From assembly GCA_012934845.2 (NCBI GenBank), contig WNNJ02000219.1, forward strand, positions 110,755 through 174,754: DNA of 64,000 bases, written 5' to 3'. Source of the DNA: Pomphorhynchus laevis. Taxonomy: Eukaryota > Acanthocephala > Palaeacanthocephala > Echinorhynchida > Pomphorhynchidae. The notes under the pieces were generated by a model that was given only the letters and a program-made list of their open reading frames with translations, made no database searches and was not told the origin of the DNA. This document shows, piece by piece, positions 1-11,176 of this stretch. Each line of letters begins with the position of its first letter. The first letter of the stretch is position 1. Made by a program: the position numbers and the translations under genes.

Positions 1-1890
1 ATGTGGTATCCCTACTGATAAATCGTGATAACGACGAAACTACAGTCGTTAGGGTTATTTGTTTCTACTTAATTGGCGTGAACTATAATAAAATATGAAT
101 CGAAGTCCTCTGTGCATTGTAATAATGTCGTTAACTCGCCGTTTAAGGGATCACTCTGCAATCAGCAAATGGCAGTAACTTTACTGATGAATTCTATTAA
201 AATCGAATCATCCGTGATTGGGATTGATTGTCTCAACTTCATTTGGCGTCTATTACAACGATAAATGCAGATACACTTCTAGATATTTAATTTTAATTAA
301 TAGTAATATATGTATGTACACTCGCCTATTCTATTAATGTTTCAATAAAACGACAAGTAAATAGCTAGAATTTAATAATTTCTAAGGGTTATATTTCGCG
401 AAAGCAAACATTCGCTCCTAAATTATTATTTAGATAAAGAATAAATATTTTTAATAATTATTTTTTAGTAATTACAATATTTTTTAGTAATTATAACATT
501 AAAAAAAAACAATAATTTTTATGCAAATAGTCTAGTAATTTCAAACTAGGGGCCGGAACACTACTGATGATCATATGATGCTAAAAATTAAAGTGTTATA
601 TATAATTAAAATATATCTCTGTACTTTAATTCTAAATTTTTATTTGCATTTTCGTTACAACCTAATCAATTTTGATAAAATTAGATGTTCACGTTTCATT
701 AACTCTGTACGTAAAATGTTGTTACATCGCCTCTTATAAAACGCGGTTTATTTTATTATGAATAATATAAAAAGAAACGCTCTTGATATAAATCATTAAA
801 AATTTTATTTAATTATTTTTAATTTATAAAAATTTACTTAATTTTCATTTGATTTATATTTAGCATTATTTAAATTTTTAATATTACAAAATACGTAGAC
901 TCAGTTAGCTAATTAATTATTTGAATTTATAATTATTGTCTAAAGATGCATTCGATGGTCTATTATTTTCAATTGTAGAATCTATTTACAAATAATTAAC
1001 AAATTTTCGATTATTGCGATAGCCTTTTTCAATGCTTTATCGTAGAGTTTTAAACAACCGACTAAACAGGAAAGACATCAGCACAGATTCTGGTGTATAT
1101 CAATAATTTTAGTTTATCAGTCTGACCAATTTTCAATTTCATTATAACCCTCCATGTGAGTAGGTTACTTTCTATAAGGATACTTTCTTTGATTAAACAT
1201 TGTGGCAGCCTTTTTCTTTTTTTCTAAGACTCTAGGGTTAGAAAAATATGGATCGTGGTTAAAGCTAAATCAATTATTTGTTAATGCCGAGGATGTATCC
1301 CTTTTTTAATTATATTTTGTGTTGCGTAATCGTCCTGCTCTGTTTCATTTATTCATAATATTTGTATATAAATTGCCCATAATATTTATGTAATTAGAGA
1401 AACGAACAATTAGTGAACGCAGGAAATGTGATCAAACATTAAATTTTATTAATTCGATATTAAAAGCTGAAAATTGTTATCCAAATTGAAAGTGTTTCTT
1501 TAATGAAATATCAATATATTTCATTAAAGTGTTTCAATAAAATTTCACTTAAATACATTAGGTCGATTACAATTTAAAACTGCAATTATTCTTTAATAAT
1601 TTTTCCATGTTATTGAACTTTGTTTTATGAGAAACAAAGTTGATTTCTATGAATTTGGAGTAACAATTCGGATACGAAGACGTTGATTGCCTTTCTTTTA
1701 AGAATTAAAAAAATCAACATGAATGAATATCTAACACATAAATTTAAGTTTAAAATAATTTATAAATATAATTAATAAATTAAATAATCGATAAATTTAA
1801 ATATAACCCTTTTCAATTTAGCTTCTGCCTAATTTAAATGTCAAACTACTTTTAAATACTAAGCCCATAATTTCCTTACATTTCAGATTA
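1..1890. other. AT-rich non-coding stretch
   Basis: I see no gene or recognisable transposon protein here. Frames are short and stop-rich. The only clear structure is a short perfect hairpin near 1497-1528, with arms CTTTAATGAAATAT and its complement around a 2-4 base loop. A stretch near 545-570 (ggggccggaacac) weakly resembles the block found 3' of the PLE copies at 4757 and 11118, but it is too short to call. Confidence 0.6.
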
Positions 1891-2082
1891 GATAGTTTAA
1901 CTTAAACGAAGAAAATATTTCCATTTGTTAAAATACAATATTTCGATAAATCCTGCTATCATCATAAGGATTCAATCTAAATAATTTAACTTTATTTAGA
2001 TCCTGATTTTGATAGCAGCTGTCGAAATATTGTGTATTAAATAAATGGAAATTTTTTTCTTCTTCGTTCCAGTTGAACTATC
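1891..2082. repeat. Palindromic MITE-like element
   Basis: The first and last 80 or so bases are imperfect inverted copies. The left arm begins gatagtttaacttaaacgaa and the right arm ends ttcgttccagttgaactatc. Matching blocks follow inward: the ccattt region, the caatatttcga block, the gctatca block, and gattcaatctaaataa against ttatttagatc. The unit is 192 bp with almost no unique centre and no coding capacity. It is probably a non-autonomous fold-back or MITE-type repeat. No family is assigned, and a target duplication was not evident. Confidence 0.6.
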
Positions 2083-2414
2083 AACTTTTAAAATAATATA
2101 CGAAAGTAAACCTATTCTTCGCATGTGAATAAGTTACAACTGAACTGTATTAAGTTATTCCTAGTATAGTGCACAATAATCGCAGATATGCAATATGAAA
2201 ATAAGTTCAGTTGTAATCAAAGATTACAAACTTTTAAAATGAAACCAATAATCTAAATATGATTGTAGTCATCTATAGGAAACTACGACCATAATCAACT
2301 ATAAATGATATATGCGATAATTAAGAAAGAATTGAACAGCAAATATGACACTATTGTAATTATGCTGTACAGCTCTGTGTACATCCAGTTTCATCAAATG
2401 TAAAAGTAACTAAA

Positions 2415-3242
2415 ATGGATAGATATTGTCATGGAAACGTTGGTCAATTTAAATACAGCCCACTATCCGTAAATTATAGGTGTTCAATGAGAAACAATCG
2501 CATATCACATATGACAGTAGTGTACATTAAAACGAATCGTCTATTATACGTGTCCAGACAATCCTTTCTGATAAGCCAGCGTGCTCAGTTGGCTGTATTT
2601 CGCCATCCATACATATCTGCTCATAATCTAACAAAACCTGAAATATCTAAACAAAGGAAAGGAACTTATCGACTAGTGAATATTCGATTACACCGAATAA
2701 ACATATTCTGTAAACATCCACGGTTAGGAAAATTTCAAATGGCTACGAGGAAGTTGCAAAGAACAGATAAGCCTGTGTTCATTTGTATGGGAGAAAATAG
2801 TAATTACGAGGCTATTAATGTGAAAAGAAGACATCACGATAGAATAAATATGGTTAGTCTAGGAGTCTACCAAAAGGCAAAATTTAATAAACATCAAGTA
2901 ATTCCTTCGATTTCTTCGATTACGCAGTACAAAAGACTTGTCGGTAGTAAGAACAGTTCGATCCAAAAACGCGCTATACCTAATTTTCCTGACAGTTTGG
3001 TGAAACAAATACACGATACAAAAAAGCGATTTAACGATGCTAACCTGTCGATTCCGTTTGCATATTATACCAGATCTCCCGGTAAGTCATTGAAGCCAAA
3101 TATTATTATAAGCTATTCTGTGGATCCAAGATGGTTAACAAGAAACCAATTTGCAAATAATCAAAATCAAACACGTTTTCAAAAGCAGTTTAATCGAATT
3201 ATGCTAAGGCTAGACAGTAACCGTTTTATTATTCCACGTTAA
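2415..3242 (+). CDS. Hypothetical protein, 275 aa, unrecognised
   Basis: An uninterrupted 275-codon frame stands out in sequence where most frames stop within 60 codons. It starts at an ATG in good context (aaaatgg). The product is strongly basic, rich in Asn, Arg, Lys, Gln and Ile, with no signal peptide, membrane segment or zinc motif that I can see. The C-terminal third contains NIIISYSVDPRWL and NQNQTRFQKQFNRIM, which suggest a folded domain but match no family I know. A possible polyadenylation signal (attaaa) lies near 3293. It could be a single-exon host gene, the last exon of one, or part of an unknown element. There is no retrotransposon signature nearby on this side. Confidence 0.45.
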   Translation: MDRYCHGNVGQFKYSPLSVNYRCSMRNNRISHMTVVYIKTNRLLYVSRQSFLISQRAQLAVFRHPYISAHNLTKPEISKQRKGTYRLVNIRLHRINIFCKHPRLGKFQMATRKLQRTDKPVFICMGENSNYEAINVKRRHHDRINMVSLGVYQKAKFNKHQVIPSISSITQYKRLVGSKNSSIQKRAIPNFPDSLVKQIHDTKKRFNDANLSIPFAYYTRSPGKSLKPNIIISYSVDPRWLTRNQFANNQNQTRFQKQFNRIMLRLDSNRFIIPR

Positions 3243-3724
3243 AACCGAATGAACTGATATAAAAATTAGTTGTAGATCATTTAATTATCAATTATTAAAA
3301 CATTAATCCAAACAGTTTACAATGTATCTAAATACATACATATTGTATATTATAATATATTATATTATATATCATACATAATATATAAACAGTATATTAT
3401 AATATAATATACTGTGTTGAAATAAAGTGATAATGTCTTAAATATGTTTTGGCAAAGCAACCCGAGAGTTCAAATCAACAAATAATGTTATTGATATTTC
3501 AGCTGGACAATAAGCCCTTTTCAATAGTAAGTATTTATATTCAAGACAATTTTTTAATCATTTTTTTAAAGTGCTTTAAAACCAAATTGAAGCCGCAATT
3601 TCCTATAAATTCGAAGTATTGTATCATCTTCATTTGTGTAATAATTTTATTAATGTGTGATTACCTCTGTGAGAATATTTAATTGGTACATTAATAAATT
3701 CAAACATTAAACATCGTCAAAAAT
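3243..3724. other. AT-rich spacer with AT palindromes
   Basis: Between 3340 and 3415 the sequence is a run of TA-rich overlapping palindromes, including a near-perfect 25-base one beginning cagtatattataat. A 77-codon frame at 3449-3682 is hydrophobic and AT-driven, and I do not support it as a gene. Confidence 0.5.
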
Positions 3725-3995
3725 CTTTGTTAGAAAATAAATAAAATATAGTCTTACTTTAGTTACAAATAATGCTAGTTTGATGTTAGTGGGAATCTTG
3801 CTGATGTGCAACTTGAGTCGAAAATAAGTTCAAATTTCTTTGCTTTAGCTAAGCGTTACAACCGTAACTATATTTTAAACTGTGCTAACCTAAAAGCTTA
3901 GCACAGTTTGCTCTTATCGCTTGAATATTTGTGTTTAAATGCATTTAAAAGTTATGCAATCTATTGTTCTTAATTTTCCAGGTTATTATATCCAT
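3725..3995 (+). repeat. Dispersed non-coding repeat, copy 1
   Basis: This stretch aligns in direct orientation with 7140-7400. Shared landmarks in the same order are aataaaatatagtcttac, the agcgtt...aactatatttt block, cagtttgc, the gtttaaatgcatttaaa block and a ttccaggttat-type end. The two copies bracket the pair of inverted PLE fragments, so this may be the flank of an older, larger element or a repeat of its own. Confidence 0.5.
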
Positions 3996-3999
3996 GTAG

Positions 4000-4790
4000 C
4001 CTTATTCTTAATAGAATTAATATTGATGATAAAATTGAATTAATAGAATCCTTAAATATTTTGATAAATCAAAATTATTTAAAAGTAGGGATATCTATAT
4101 TTAGACAAGTAAAAGGTATTCCAATGAGAGGTAATAGTAGCCCAATTATAGCTGACTTGTTTTTAAGCTTTATAGAATATGAATTTGTTCATAACTGTGT
4201 AAAAACTAAATCTAAATCTAAATATATGAAATATATGTTTCGATACATTGATAATATATGTGTATTTAATTCGAACAATTTTTATTCAATAAGCGAACAA
4301 ATTTATCCAAGTAGCCTCATTCTTAATAAAACCAATATTAATGATAAAGAAGGTGTATATCTAGATATGAACATTAAATTAACATGAATTAAAACTACAT
4401 TTATATCGTAAAGATGGCATATTTAAATTTACAAGAAACATATTTTTGCATGAGCATTCATAGCATACCATATAATATAAAATATAATACATTAAATAAT
4501 GAAATTTTAAATAATGCAAATTTTAAGAATTGCCACAATTTGTAACGATATTGGTTTTCATCAGAATCATTTAAATAATTAAATATATACATAATTTAAA
4601 CTAGGCTATTACAAAAAAACATAAAATAGTTAAATATACAAATATTTAAATAGTTAAATTTATTAAAATTAAATTTCAACTCTTTAGAGATTAAACAAAT
4701 ATCATAAGAGGGAATACGTCATTGTACTAGTTGCTATGTTGTATCGAGGAACAGGGGCCGAAACCTAATAAAATAGCACTTCACTCAAAT
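4000..4790 (+). mobile_element. Penelope-like element fragment (RT palm and 3' end)
   Basis: A 108-codon frame at 4061-4387 carries PLE-type RT motifs: a B-motif region (GIPMRGNSSPIIADLFLSF) and a catalytic-loop region (YMFRYIDNICVFN), followed by LDMNIKL. This spacing and wording is typical of PLEs, not of LINEs or LTR elements. The element is 5'-truncated and decayed. At 4742-4780 lies a block (tcgaggaacaggggccgaaa) also found 3' of the PLE copy at 11100-11150, so the 3' end is probably near 4790. At the 5' edge (3990-4030) a short sequence resembling the element's own downstream part is joined to its middle, which suggests a template switch or a tandem-copy junction. Confidence 0.75.
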
Positions 4791-5099
4791 AACCTCTAAG
4801 TCTATTTCGAATAGATCGTATATTATTTATTACTCATATCATAAAAATTTATTTCTTGAAAATTTAAATTTTAAATTTGATATAAATAATATAAAATCTT
4901 ATAAAGCGATTATGATATATTATGATATATGATATATGATATATTTATTTACCTATATATAGGTAATATATATAATATATATTGTATATATTTATATTTA
5001 TTTAAATATATATAGATATTTAGATATATATATATTTATTTTAATATACAAAGTATACTATTTATTAGCGATCCATAAAAATTTTCCGCTTAAGAGTTT
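4791..5099. other. AT microsatellite between inverted PLE fragments
   Basis: Short runs of TATGATATA- and TATATA-type repeats (4910-5035) occupy the loop between the + PLE fragment on the left and the - PLE fragment on the right. I see nothing coding. Confidence 0.6.
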
Positions 5100-6425
5100 A
5101 AATTTATTTTCAATAATATTTTGTTGATTTATACATCTTGCTATTTTTTGTTTTATTTTAATTTTATATAACTAGTTTAAAAAATAAACCTATATAATTA
5201 CTTAAATGACTTTGACGAAAGCCAATATAATTACATATTATAGCAATTCTTAAAATTTCATTATTTAATGTATTATATTTTATATTATATGGTATGCATG
5301 AATGCTCATGCAAAAATATGTTTCTTGTAAATTTAAATATGTCATCTTTACGATATAAATTAATAGTAGTTTTAGTTAATGTTAATTTAATGTTCATATC
5401 TAGATAAACACCTTCTTTATCATTAATATTCGTTTTGTTAAGAATAGATAAATTACCTGATCTGATCTAGCTAAATCAGATCATTTAATTGATGTTAATT
5501 TATTGTTCATATATATCTTCTTTTTTCATAAATTTTAGTTTTATTAAGAATAAGACTACTTGGATAAATTTGTTCGCTTATTAAATAAAAATTGTTAGAG
5601 TTAAATACCCATATATCTTCAATATATCGAAACACATATTTCATATATTTATAAAGTTTAGATTTATTTTTTAAACAGTTATGAACAAATTCATATTCTA
5701 TAAAGCTTAAAAATAAGTCAGCTATAATTGGGCTACTATTACCTCCCATTGGAACACCTTTTATTTGTCTAAATATAGATGTCCCTACCTTTAAATAATT
5801 TTGATTTATTAAAATATTTAAGGATTCTATTAATTCAATTTTATCCATATATTTATATTTACTTGATGGTTTAATTTTTGTTAGATATGCGTTATAGTTA
5901 TTTTAACATTTATATGTATATCTTTTCCGAATTTAAGATTAATTAATTTTTCTAATGCATCTTTAATATCTAGTAAATCTAGATTTGTATAAAACGTACT
6001 AAAATCGTATGTATTTATATTTTGAAAATTTATTCCTTTTGTGTGTTCTAAAAATTCTTTTGTAGAATTAATACTGAAATAGTGTTTTATACCGGTATTA
6101 ATTTCGATTACCTTGCAATATTTTTAAAGTGTGCTTTAATTACTTTAAGTATTTTATTCATATAGACAGAAAGTGGTTTTAATGTACATTTAAACGCATT
6201 ACATATGAGCCTAGGTTTTATTGGATTTTTATGTAATTTTGGATTCCAATATAATATAAGTATAGTTTTATTATCTGATTCAACCTTTATACCCTTTTAT
6301 CCATTATAGAACAGTGACTTGTAATAATTGTTTCAAAACTCACCTCACTACATTCATATGTTGGATTTACATTTAAATCATAAGAATTAACCAATTTCAT
6401 TAGTATATCATAAAAAATCTGTTGC
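5100..6425 (-). mobile_element. Penelope-like element copy, opposite orientation
   Basis: On the minus strand, frames at 5507-5848 and 5164-5397 encode the RT core (GVPMGGNSSPIIADLFL and YVFRYIEDIWVFN) and the following C-terminal part. The stretch 5850-6425 matches the upstream RT region of the copy at 11177-11770 at the DNA level. The copy is decayed, with several breaks, and is 5'-truncated near 6425. About 100 bp around the LILNKT..I segment is present twice (5385-5455 and 5490-5560). Together with the + copy at 4000-4790 it forms an inverted pair separated by about 300 bp. Confidence 0.75.
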
Positions 6426-6464
6426 GTTTACATTTAATATTAAAAAGCACATATGATAGTTTAT

Positions 6465-6735
6465 TATAAAAAATATAATTATATTATGTAAAAACACATG
6501 ATAATATTATTTTAAATAAATATAAAATAAAAAATTAACAATGAAATTTGCAAAAACAATGAACACCAAATATATTAAATTTTATATTTTAGTCTATCAA
6601 ATAGTCTAACGAATCTATGTAATATCACTTAACAGAATACTCAACCATTACCTTAAATATTCAAACATTTTAATTATACCCATGTATTTAGAAATAATAA
6701 GTTTTATTTGATTATTATATTTAAAAACGAATAAA
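6465..6735 (+). repeat. Direct repeat, left copy
   Basis: This aligns with 6935-7160 in the same orientation. Shared blocks include ccaaatatattaaattttat, tctatcaaata, aacagaatactc, aaatattcaaaca, attatacccatg and atttagaaataata. Both are non-coding. The spacing is about 440-470 bp, so this looks like an old tandem duplication or two units of one repeat. Confidence 0.55.
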
Positions 6736-6934
6736 TGAAATATCATATTACCTTTATTAATGTATTTAAAAGTTTTTCGAGTTAAAAAATATCTGCATTT
6801 TCATATAAATATCAAAAGGTAAACTACAAAGTATAATGACTATAATTTTAGAGAGTCGATCCCAATTCAACAAATGACTCATTAATAATTTTAATAATTT
6901 TTTAATCACAAATTTTAATCACAATTTGTGATTT

Positions 6935-7160
6935 TCTTGTTATTTTAAAAACATTGTTATGCAAAAACAATTCAAAACACCTAAAACCAAATATATTAAA
7001 TTTTACATTTTAGTGGCCTAAATAAGAGTCTATCAAATATCACATAACAGAATACTCGACTATTACTTAAATATTCAAACATGTAAATTATACCCATGAA
7101 TTTAGAAATAATATGTTTTATCTGCTAATTATATTTAAAATAAAATAAATAAAATATCGT
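6935..7160 (+). repeat. Direct repeat, right copy
   Basis: This is the partner of 6465-6735. It runs straight into 7140-7400, the second copy of the repeat seen at 3725-3995. A single larger repeat unit of roughly 460 bp (6935-7400) may therefore be represented by its left half at 6465 and its right half at 3725. Confidence 0.5.
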
Positions 7161-7400
7161 CTTACCTTTAGTAATTAGCGATTTGTCAAAATGAAACACA
7201 GTTGCTATTGAATACTGTAATCCTTCTTATGTGCCACTAGGGAACCAATGGAGACCAGACTACCTTGTTTTAACTTAGCGTTTAAGCAATTACTATATTT
7301 TACAAACGTCGCGCAGTTTGCAATTATTTCGTGTATAGTTGAGTTTAAATACATTTAAATGTTACGTAATCTGGTATTCGTTATTTTCTAGGTTATCACT
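7140..7400 (+). repeat. Dispersed non-coding repeat, copy 2
   Basis: Homologous to 3725-3995, as described there. It has no coding potential. Confidence 0.5.
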
Positions 7401-7871
7401 TTGACATTTATGTTCTGTGATTATTTCAATATTAAAATTGTTAATAATTTTATCTCCCATTTTATTACCACAATTTTAAAATGTTAAAATTCGCAATACC
7501 AATACGAAAGTGAATATAACCCACATTCTTTATAAGAAAAAATTTAAAATGTCAATAAAAATGTAAATCTACTATATAATAATTCTACAGTATAAAGTAA
7601 GCCACAAATATTAAATATTAAAGCGACCTTGATTTACATTTTTTCAATACAGTTAGATTGTTGCGCATTTCAGAGCTCTTTCGCAACAAAGAATGTTTTT
7701 TAAAAGATAAATGTTTTATATTTATTCTATAACCTTATATATTTTATTATAAAATATAACGAACGATTAAGCAAATTTAATTACTGTATTTTAATTTATT
7801 TAATAATATTGCATCTTTGCAGGCTTTAAAATGTACTCAAAATTTCAATCTTAACTATAAATGCTATTCTT
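7401..7871. other. AT-rich spacer
   Basis: I see no gene, repeat or element end here. Confidence 0.5.
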
Positions 7872-8183
7872 CTATAGAACTATGAAATTATTATTAGAAA
7901 AAAAAATGTAAAAATCGACATATGATTTCTGTGATAACAAAGAAAGTCTAATGATATTGTCTAAATGAAAATTGATACTTCGTTTGAAGTACATTTCCGT
8001 ATTGTAGGCTTCAATTCTGCCATCTTTAATCTGTCGATAATTGTAGAAGTAAGATGCTTGAGCTCTATTTCGTTTAGCTAAACGAAAAGCAAAATAGGAA
8101 TTATAAAGTTGAATGTGATGGAAATGTTTCAAGTTAAAACGAGTAACATCGAAGTGATGCATTTGCCAAACGATTGAATACAT
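7872..8183 (-). CDS. Hypothetical small protein, 103 aa, doubtful
   Basis: This is an uninterrupted frame of 103 codons on the minus strand. The product is rich in Tyr, Phe, Asn and Arg (for example SIVWQMHHFDVTRFNLKHF), and has no motif I recognise. A TATA-rich stretch (tatatatatg) lies just upstream at 8195-8205. The neighbouring sequence is non-coding. It could be a remnant exon or a chance frame in AT-rich DNA. Confidence 0.2.
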   Translation of the reverse strand: MYSIVWQMHHFDVTRFNLKHFHHIQLYNSYFAFRLAKRNRAQASYFYNYRQIKDGRIEAYNTEMYFKRSINFHLDNIIRLSLLSQKSYVDFYIFFSNNNFIVL

Positions 8184-10392
8184 TGAACGAGTTGTATATA
8201 TATGTGTTTTAATATTGTATTATTAAATATTAAATATAAAATTATTAAATATTCAAGTAGTGAATTTTCCAAATGTTAATTGAACATATAAGTATGCAAC
8301 TATTTTCCAATTGTAAACTAAAGTTTTATTATTAGCTTAATCAGCGTAATATATCACTCAAAGACGATCCCCTACCATCACAGAAGTCAAATGTAAGGAC
8401 CTTCTAGGCACATAAGTCAAATTTAAGCCAGCAGTCACGTAAGTCAAATATAAGTAGGTTAGAATGTTTTTGAAGTATTCAAAAAGTACAGATAAATATA
8501 GTGTTGCGAAATTTTTGTAAAATTTATCAACAATATATTTTAAAAAATATTATATTTTAAATTAACACAAATTGTTATCTAATAATTAAAAATTAGTTAT
8601 CTGATCTGATTTATCTAACGTGATAATTAGAACTTCTTTCATTGAGAAGTTAATAATTAATTAATATTAATTATACTATTAATTAATAATATTAATAGAT
8701 GCTAGTAGTTACTAGCGAAATATCGAAATAATTTTTGTTGTTGTTTAACTATAACTGATAATTCTTGGATATTTAAAAATTTAAATACAGATCAGGATTG
8801 ATATATTTATAATATTATAATATTATCGCAAATTCTCTATTCAATAATATTTTTCTTTTATTTTTTGTGCTATTACAAATTTTGTATTTCGTATTCAATA
8901 CAAAATAGCAATTTTAATGATTAATTCAATTTTAATAATTAATTCAAATTTTAATATAAATATAAAATCGTATAAACTTATTTATTATTCATTATTTATC
9001 TTAATTTTTATTTTTATATAAAAGTGACGCTCGTTAAAAAATTAGAAAAGTTTCGATTTTGATTAAAATCGAAATTTTTATTAATTATGATCTAATTTTT
9101 AATAAATATTACTTTATTACTATTAAACTTTGCATACGGGAATCATGCTCTAAAATAAAATCTATCGTATGGAACGTTGATTTTAAATGATTTTTAAATT
9201 GTAAAATACATTTTTTCTAAAAATGTTAACAAAAATTGAAAAAGTAAGAAAATCGAGATGAAATGCAAAGTTAAAAACATTACAAATTTAAATTAAAATA
9301 TTAAAAATATTATAATATTAAAAAATAATGTAATATTAAAAATCGTATACGTATAAAGTAAATAATATCAGTACGAAATTACGAATATTAATGTAATAAT
9401 ATAAAAAATATATATGATATTTTGAAATATCGCAAATATCGACTTAATAAATTAGATTTCTATAAGTCTAATTAAACTACTACATTATGAATTACATTAA
9501 ATACATCTAAATTCTTCCGAGCTAAATATTTAAATTATCAATGACCTAAATTATAAAAAAATACATGATTACATTTCGGAAGTTTTATATTTAAAACTTC
9601 CTTTAAATTCGAATTGAAAATTAAAATTAATTTTAATATAAGATTTTATATAATAACAATTTACATTTAAAATGAATAAAACAAGAAATACAAAAGTTTT
9701 GCCGCAAAGCGGACGAGACGCAGTCCGCTGACATGGCTTCCAACATTTGAACTAACTTAATTATAATTAAAGTTAATAAAAGCTTGATCTTTTGAAGATT
9801 TGAACAATACACATTTTAGTCGGAAATATATTGCATGCCCTCGTATATTTTAATAAATTGCGCGCCTGATATTTAGCTAAATGTTCTTCTAAATATTAGA
9901 TATGCAGAAATCTATGAGGTATGAAAGCCCTCGTATTTCTAAACATTTTTAATAATTAAAAATCAATAATTTTGTTAAATTACTATTAATTAATAGTAAT
10001 TAATTAGTTAATTAATAAACAGGAACTGAATTAATACAATTCAGCTCCTGTCAGAATAAAGATTTTGACAGTCAGAGAATTTAAAGGAAGTGGGCATGAA
10101 TAGTAAAACAAAATAATGAATATCGTATCTTACTAATTGATACGAACAATTACAGATACATTCCAGTTTTACATTCCTTAGAAAACTTTGAAATAAAATC
10201 AACTGAGAGCTTAATCATCTACGGCTATTATATAATTTTTCATAAACACAACGCGAAAGTTGCTAAAATTATGTACCGAAACACTAGATGCAATCAACTA
10301 AAGATTTAAAAGTTAATACAGAAGAAACGAAAAAAGTATTGACGGAAATGCATATCTTTAGTATTATCTTTTAAAAAAGATATTCTTCATAT
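8184..10392. other. Long AT-rich stretch without a gene
   Basis: No coding region is supported. Small structures are: three imperfect direct repeats of about 19 bases (cac.taagtcaaat.taag) at 8379-8454; the half-palindrome unit at 8697-8801; a GC-rich hairpin near 9705-9735 (gcggac / gtccgc); and a clean hairpin at 10019-10050 with 13-bp arms (caggaactgaatt). Confidence 0.5.
8697..8801 (+). repeat. Half unit of the 57371-57531 palindromic element
   Basis: The sequence gatgctagtagttactagcg, followed by aaatatcgaaataatttttg and then aactata...gataattc...taaatacagatcagg, matches one arm and flank of the palindrome near 57340-57560. Only one arm is present, so this is a solo or truncated copy. 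Confidence 0.65.
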
Positions 10393-10423
10393 CGGAAGAA
10401 TATACGGAAGAACATATGTGACT
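10393..10423 (+). repeat. 31-bp direct repeat, left
   Basis: This is identical to 10718-10748. It starts cggaagaatatacggaagaa and is itself built from two nearby ggaaga units. The pair brackets a 294-bp LINE fragment and looks like a target-site duplication. Confidence 0.75.
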
Positions 10424-10717
10424 ATGAAAAATTCAAAAGTGCGGGTATACAAGTATTATGCAACGGCATAGTGATGTTAGGCTCGCCCATTGGTACATCT
10501 AAACTTATACTTGAGGAGTTTCGTCGTCATCTTTAATTTTGAAATAATCTGATAAAGTTGTTAACCTTCGGCTGATAGAAAAGAGATTTACTGGCAAAGC
10601 GAAGTACTTGGAATCTTCCGGATACATTATTAAGCTGTGCTTGCGGAGATAAATTTACAACGTATCACCTCATGCTATGCTTCAAAAAGCACTATCGATT
10701 ATATAAATTATAATATA
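10424..10717 (+). mobile_element. Fragment of a restriction-like-endonuclease LINE
   Basis: Translation gives VLCNGIVMLGSPIGTSKLI near 10460-10520 and, near 10638-10675, CACGDKFTTYHLMLC. The latter is the Cys-x-Cys-x7-His-x3-Cys knuckle also present in the better preserved copy at 54381-55262 (CACEEDLTTTHALSC). That knuckle belongs to the C-terminal endonuclease region of R2/R4-type LINEs. The fragment is internally deleted and frameshifted, and lies exactly between the two 31-bp repeats. Confidence 0.6.
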
Positions 10718-10748
10718 CGGAAGAATATACGGAAGAACATATGTGACT
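10718..10748 (+). repeat. 31-bp direct repeat, right
   Basis: Partner of 10393-10423. See that entry. Confidence 0.75.
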
Positions 10749-11176
10749 GTTCTGTATAAAATTGAATACAAAATAAACGTAAAAACATTTAAACCACTCG
10801 TGTTCGAACCTGAAAGAAACACGTATCCATGTGAAAAAAGGTTTTACAATTTTGATATTAACAAAATTTGTAAACGTTTGATCTTTAAATCTACAAAGTC
10901 CATAATTAGTAATTTACCTTATTTTTCCTATTGATTATTTCAATTTTCCATGAACATTTATGATTCTTCCTTTTTGACGATATGACGTTGCTTAGTTTAT
11001 TCAAGAAACATGAATGTTCTGATTTAGATACTTGAATAATTAAGAACAACGGTATCGATAGCAATACCGTTGTCATCAACGGTGTTGATGACACCTTGAA
11101 GAACTGCTATGCTATCAGGTTTCGGCCTCCTATTCCTCGACCCAGCAGTCGGGCCAATTAGATGCCAGTATTAAAT

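Noticed and set aside
180-215. CTGATGA strings near 185 and 561
   Set aside because: Neither is followed by a GAAA at the end of a possible stem, so no hammerhead core can be drawn.
3449-3682. A 77-codon frame as a small membrane protein
   Set aside because: Its hydrophobicity comes from AT-rich codons (Ile, Phe, Leu, Asn). There is no conserved feature or context.
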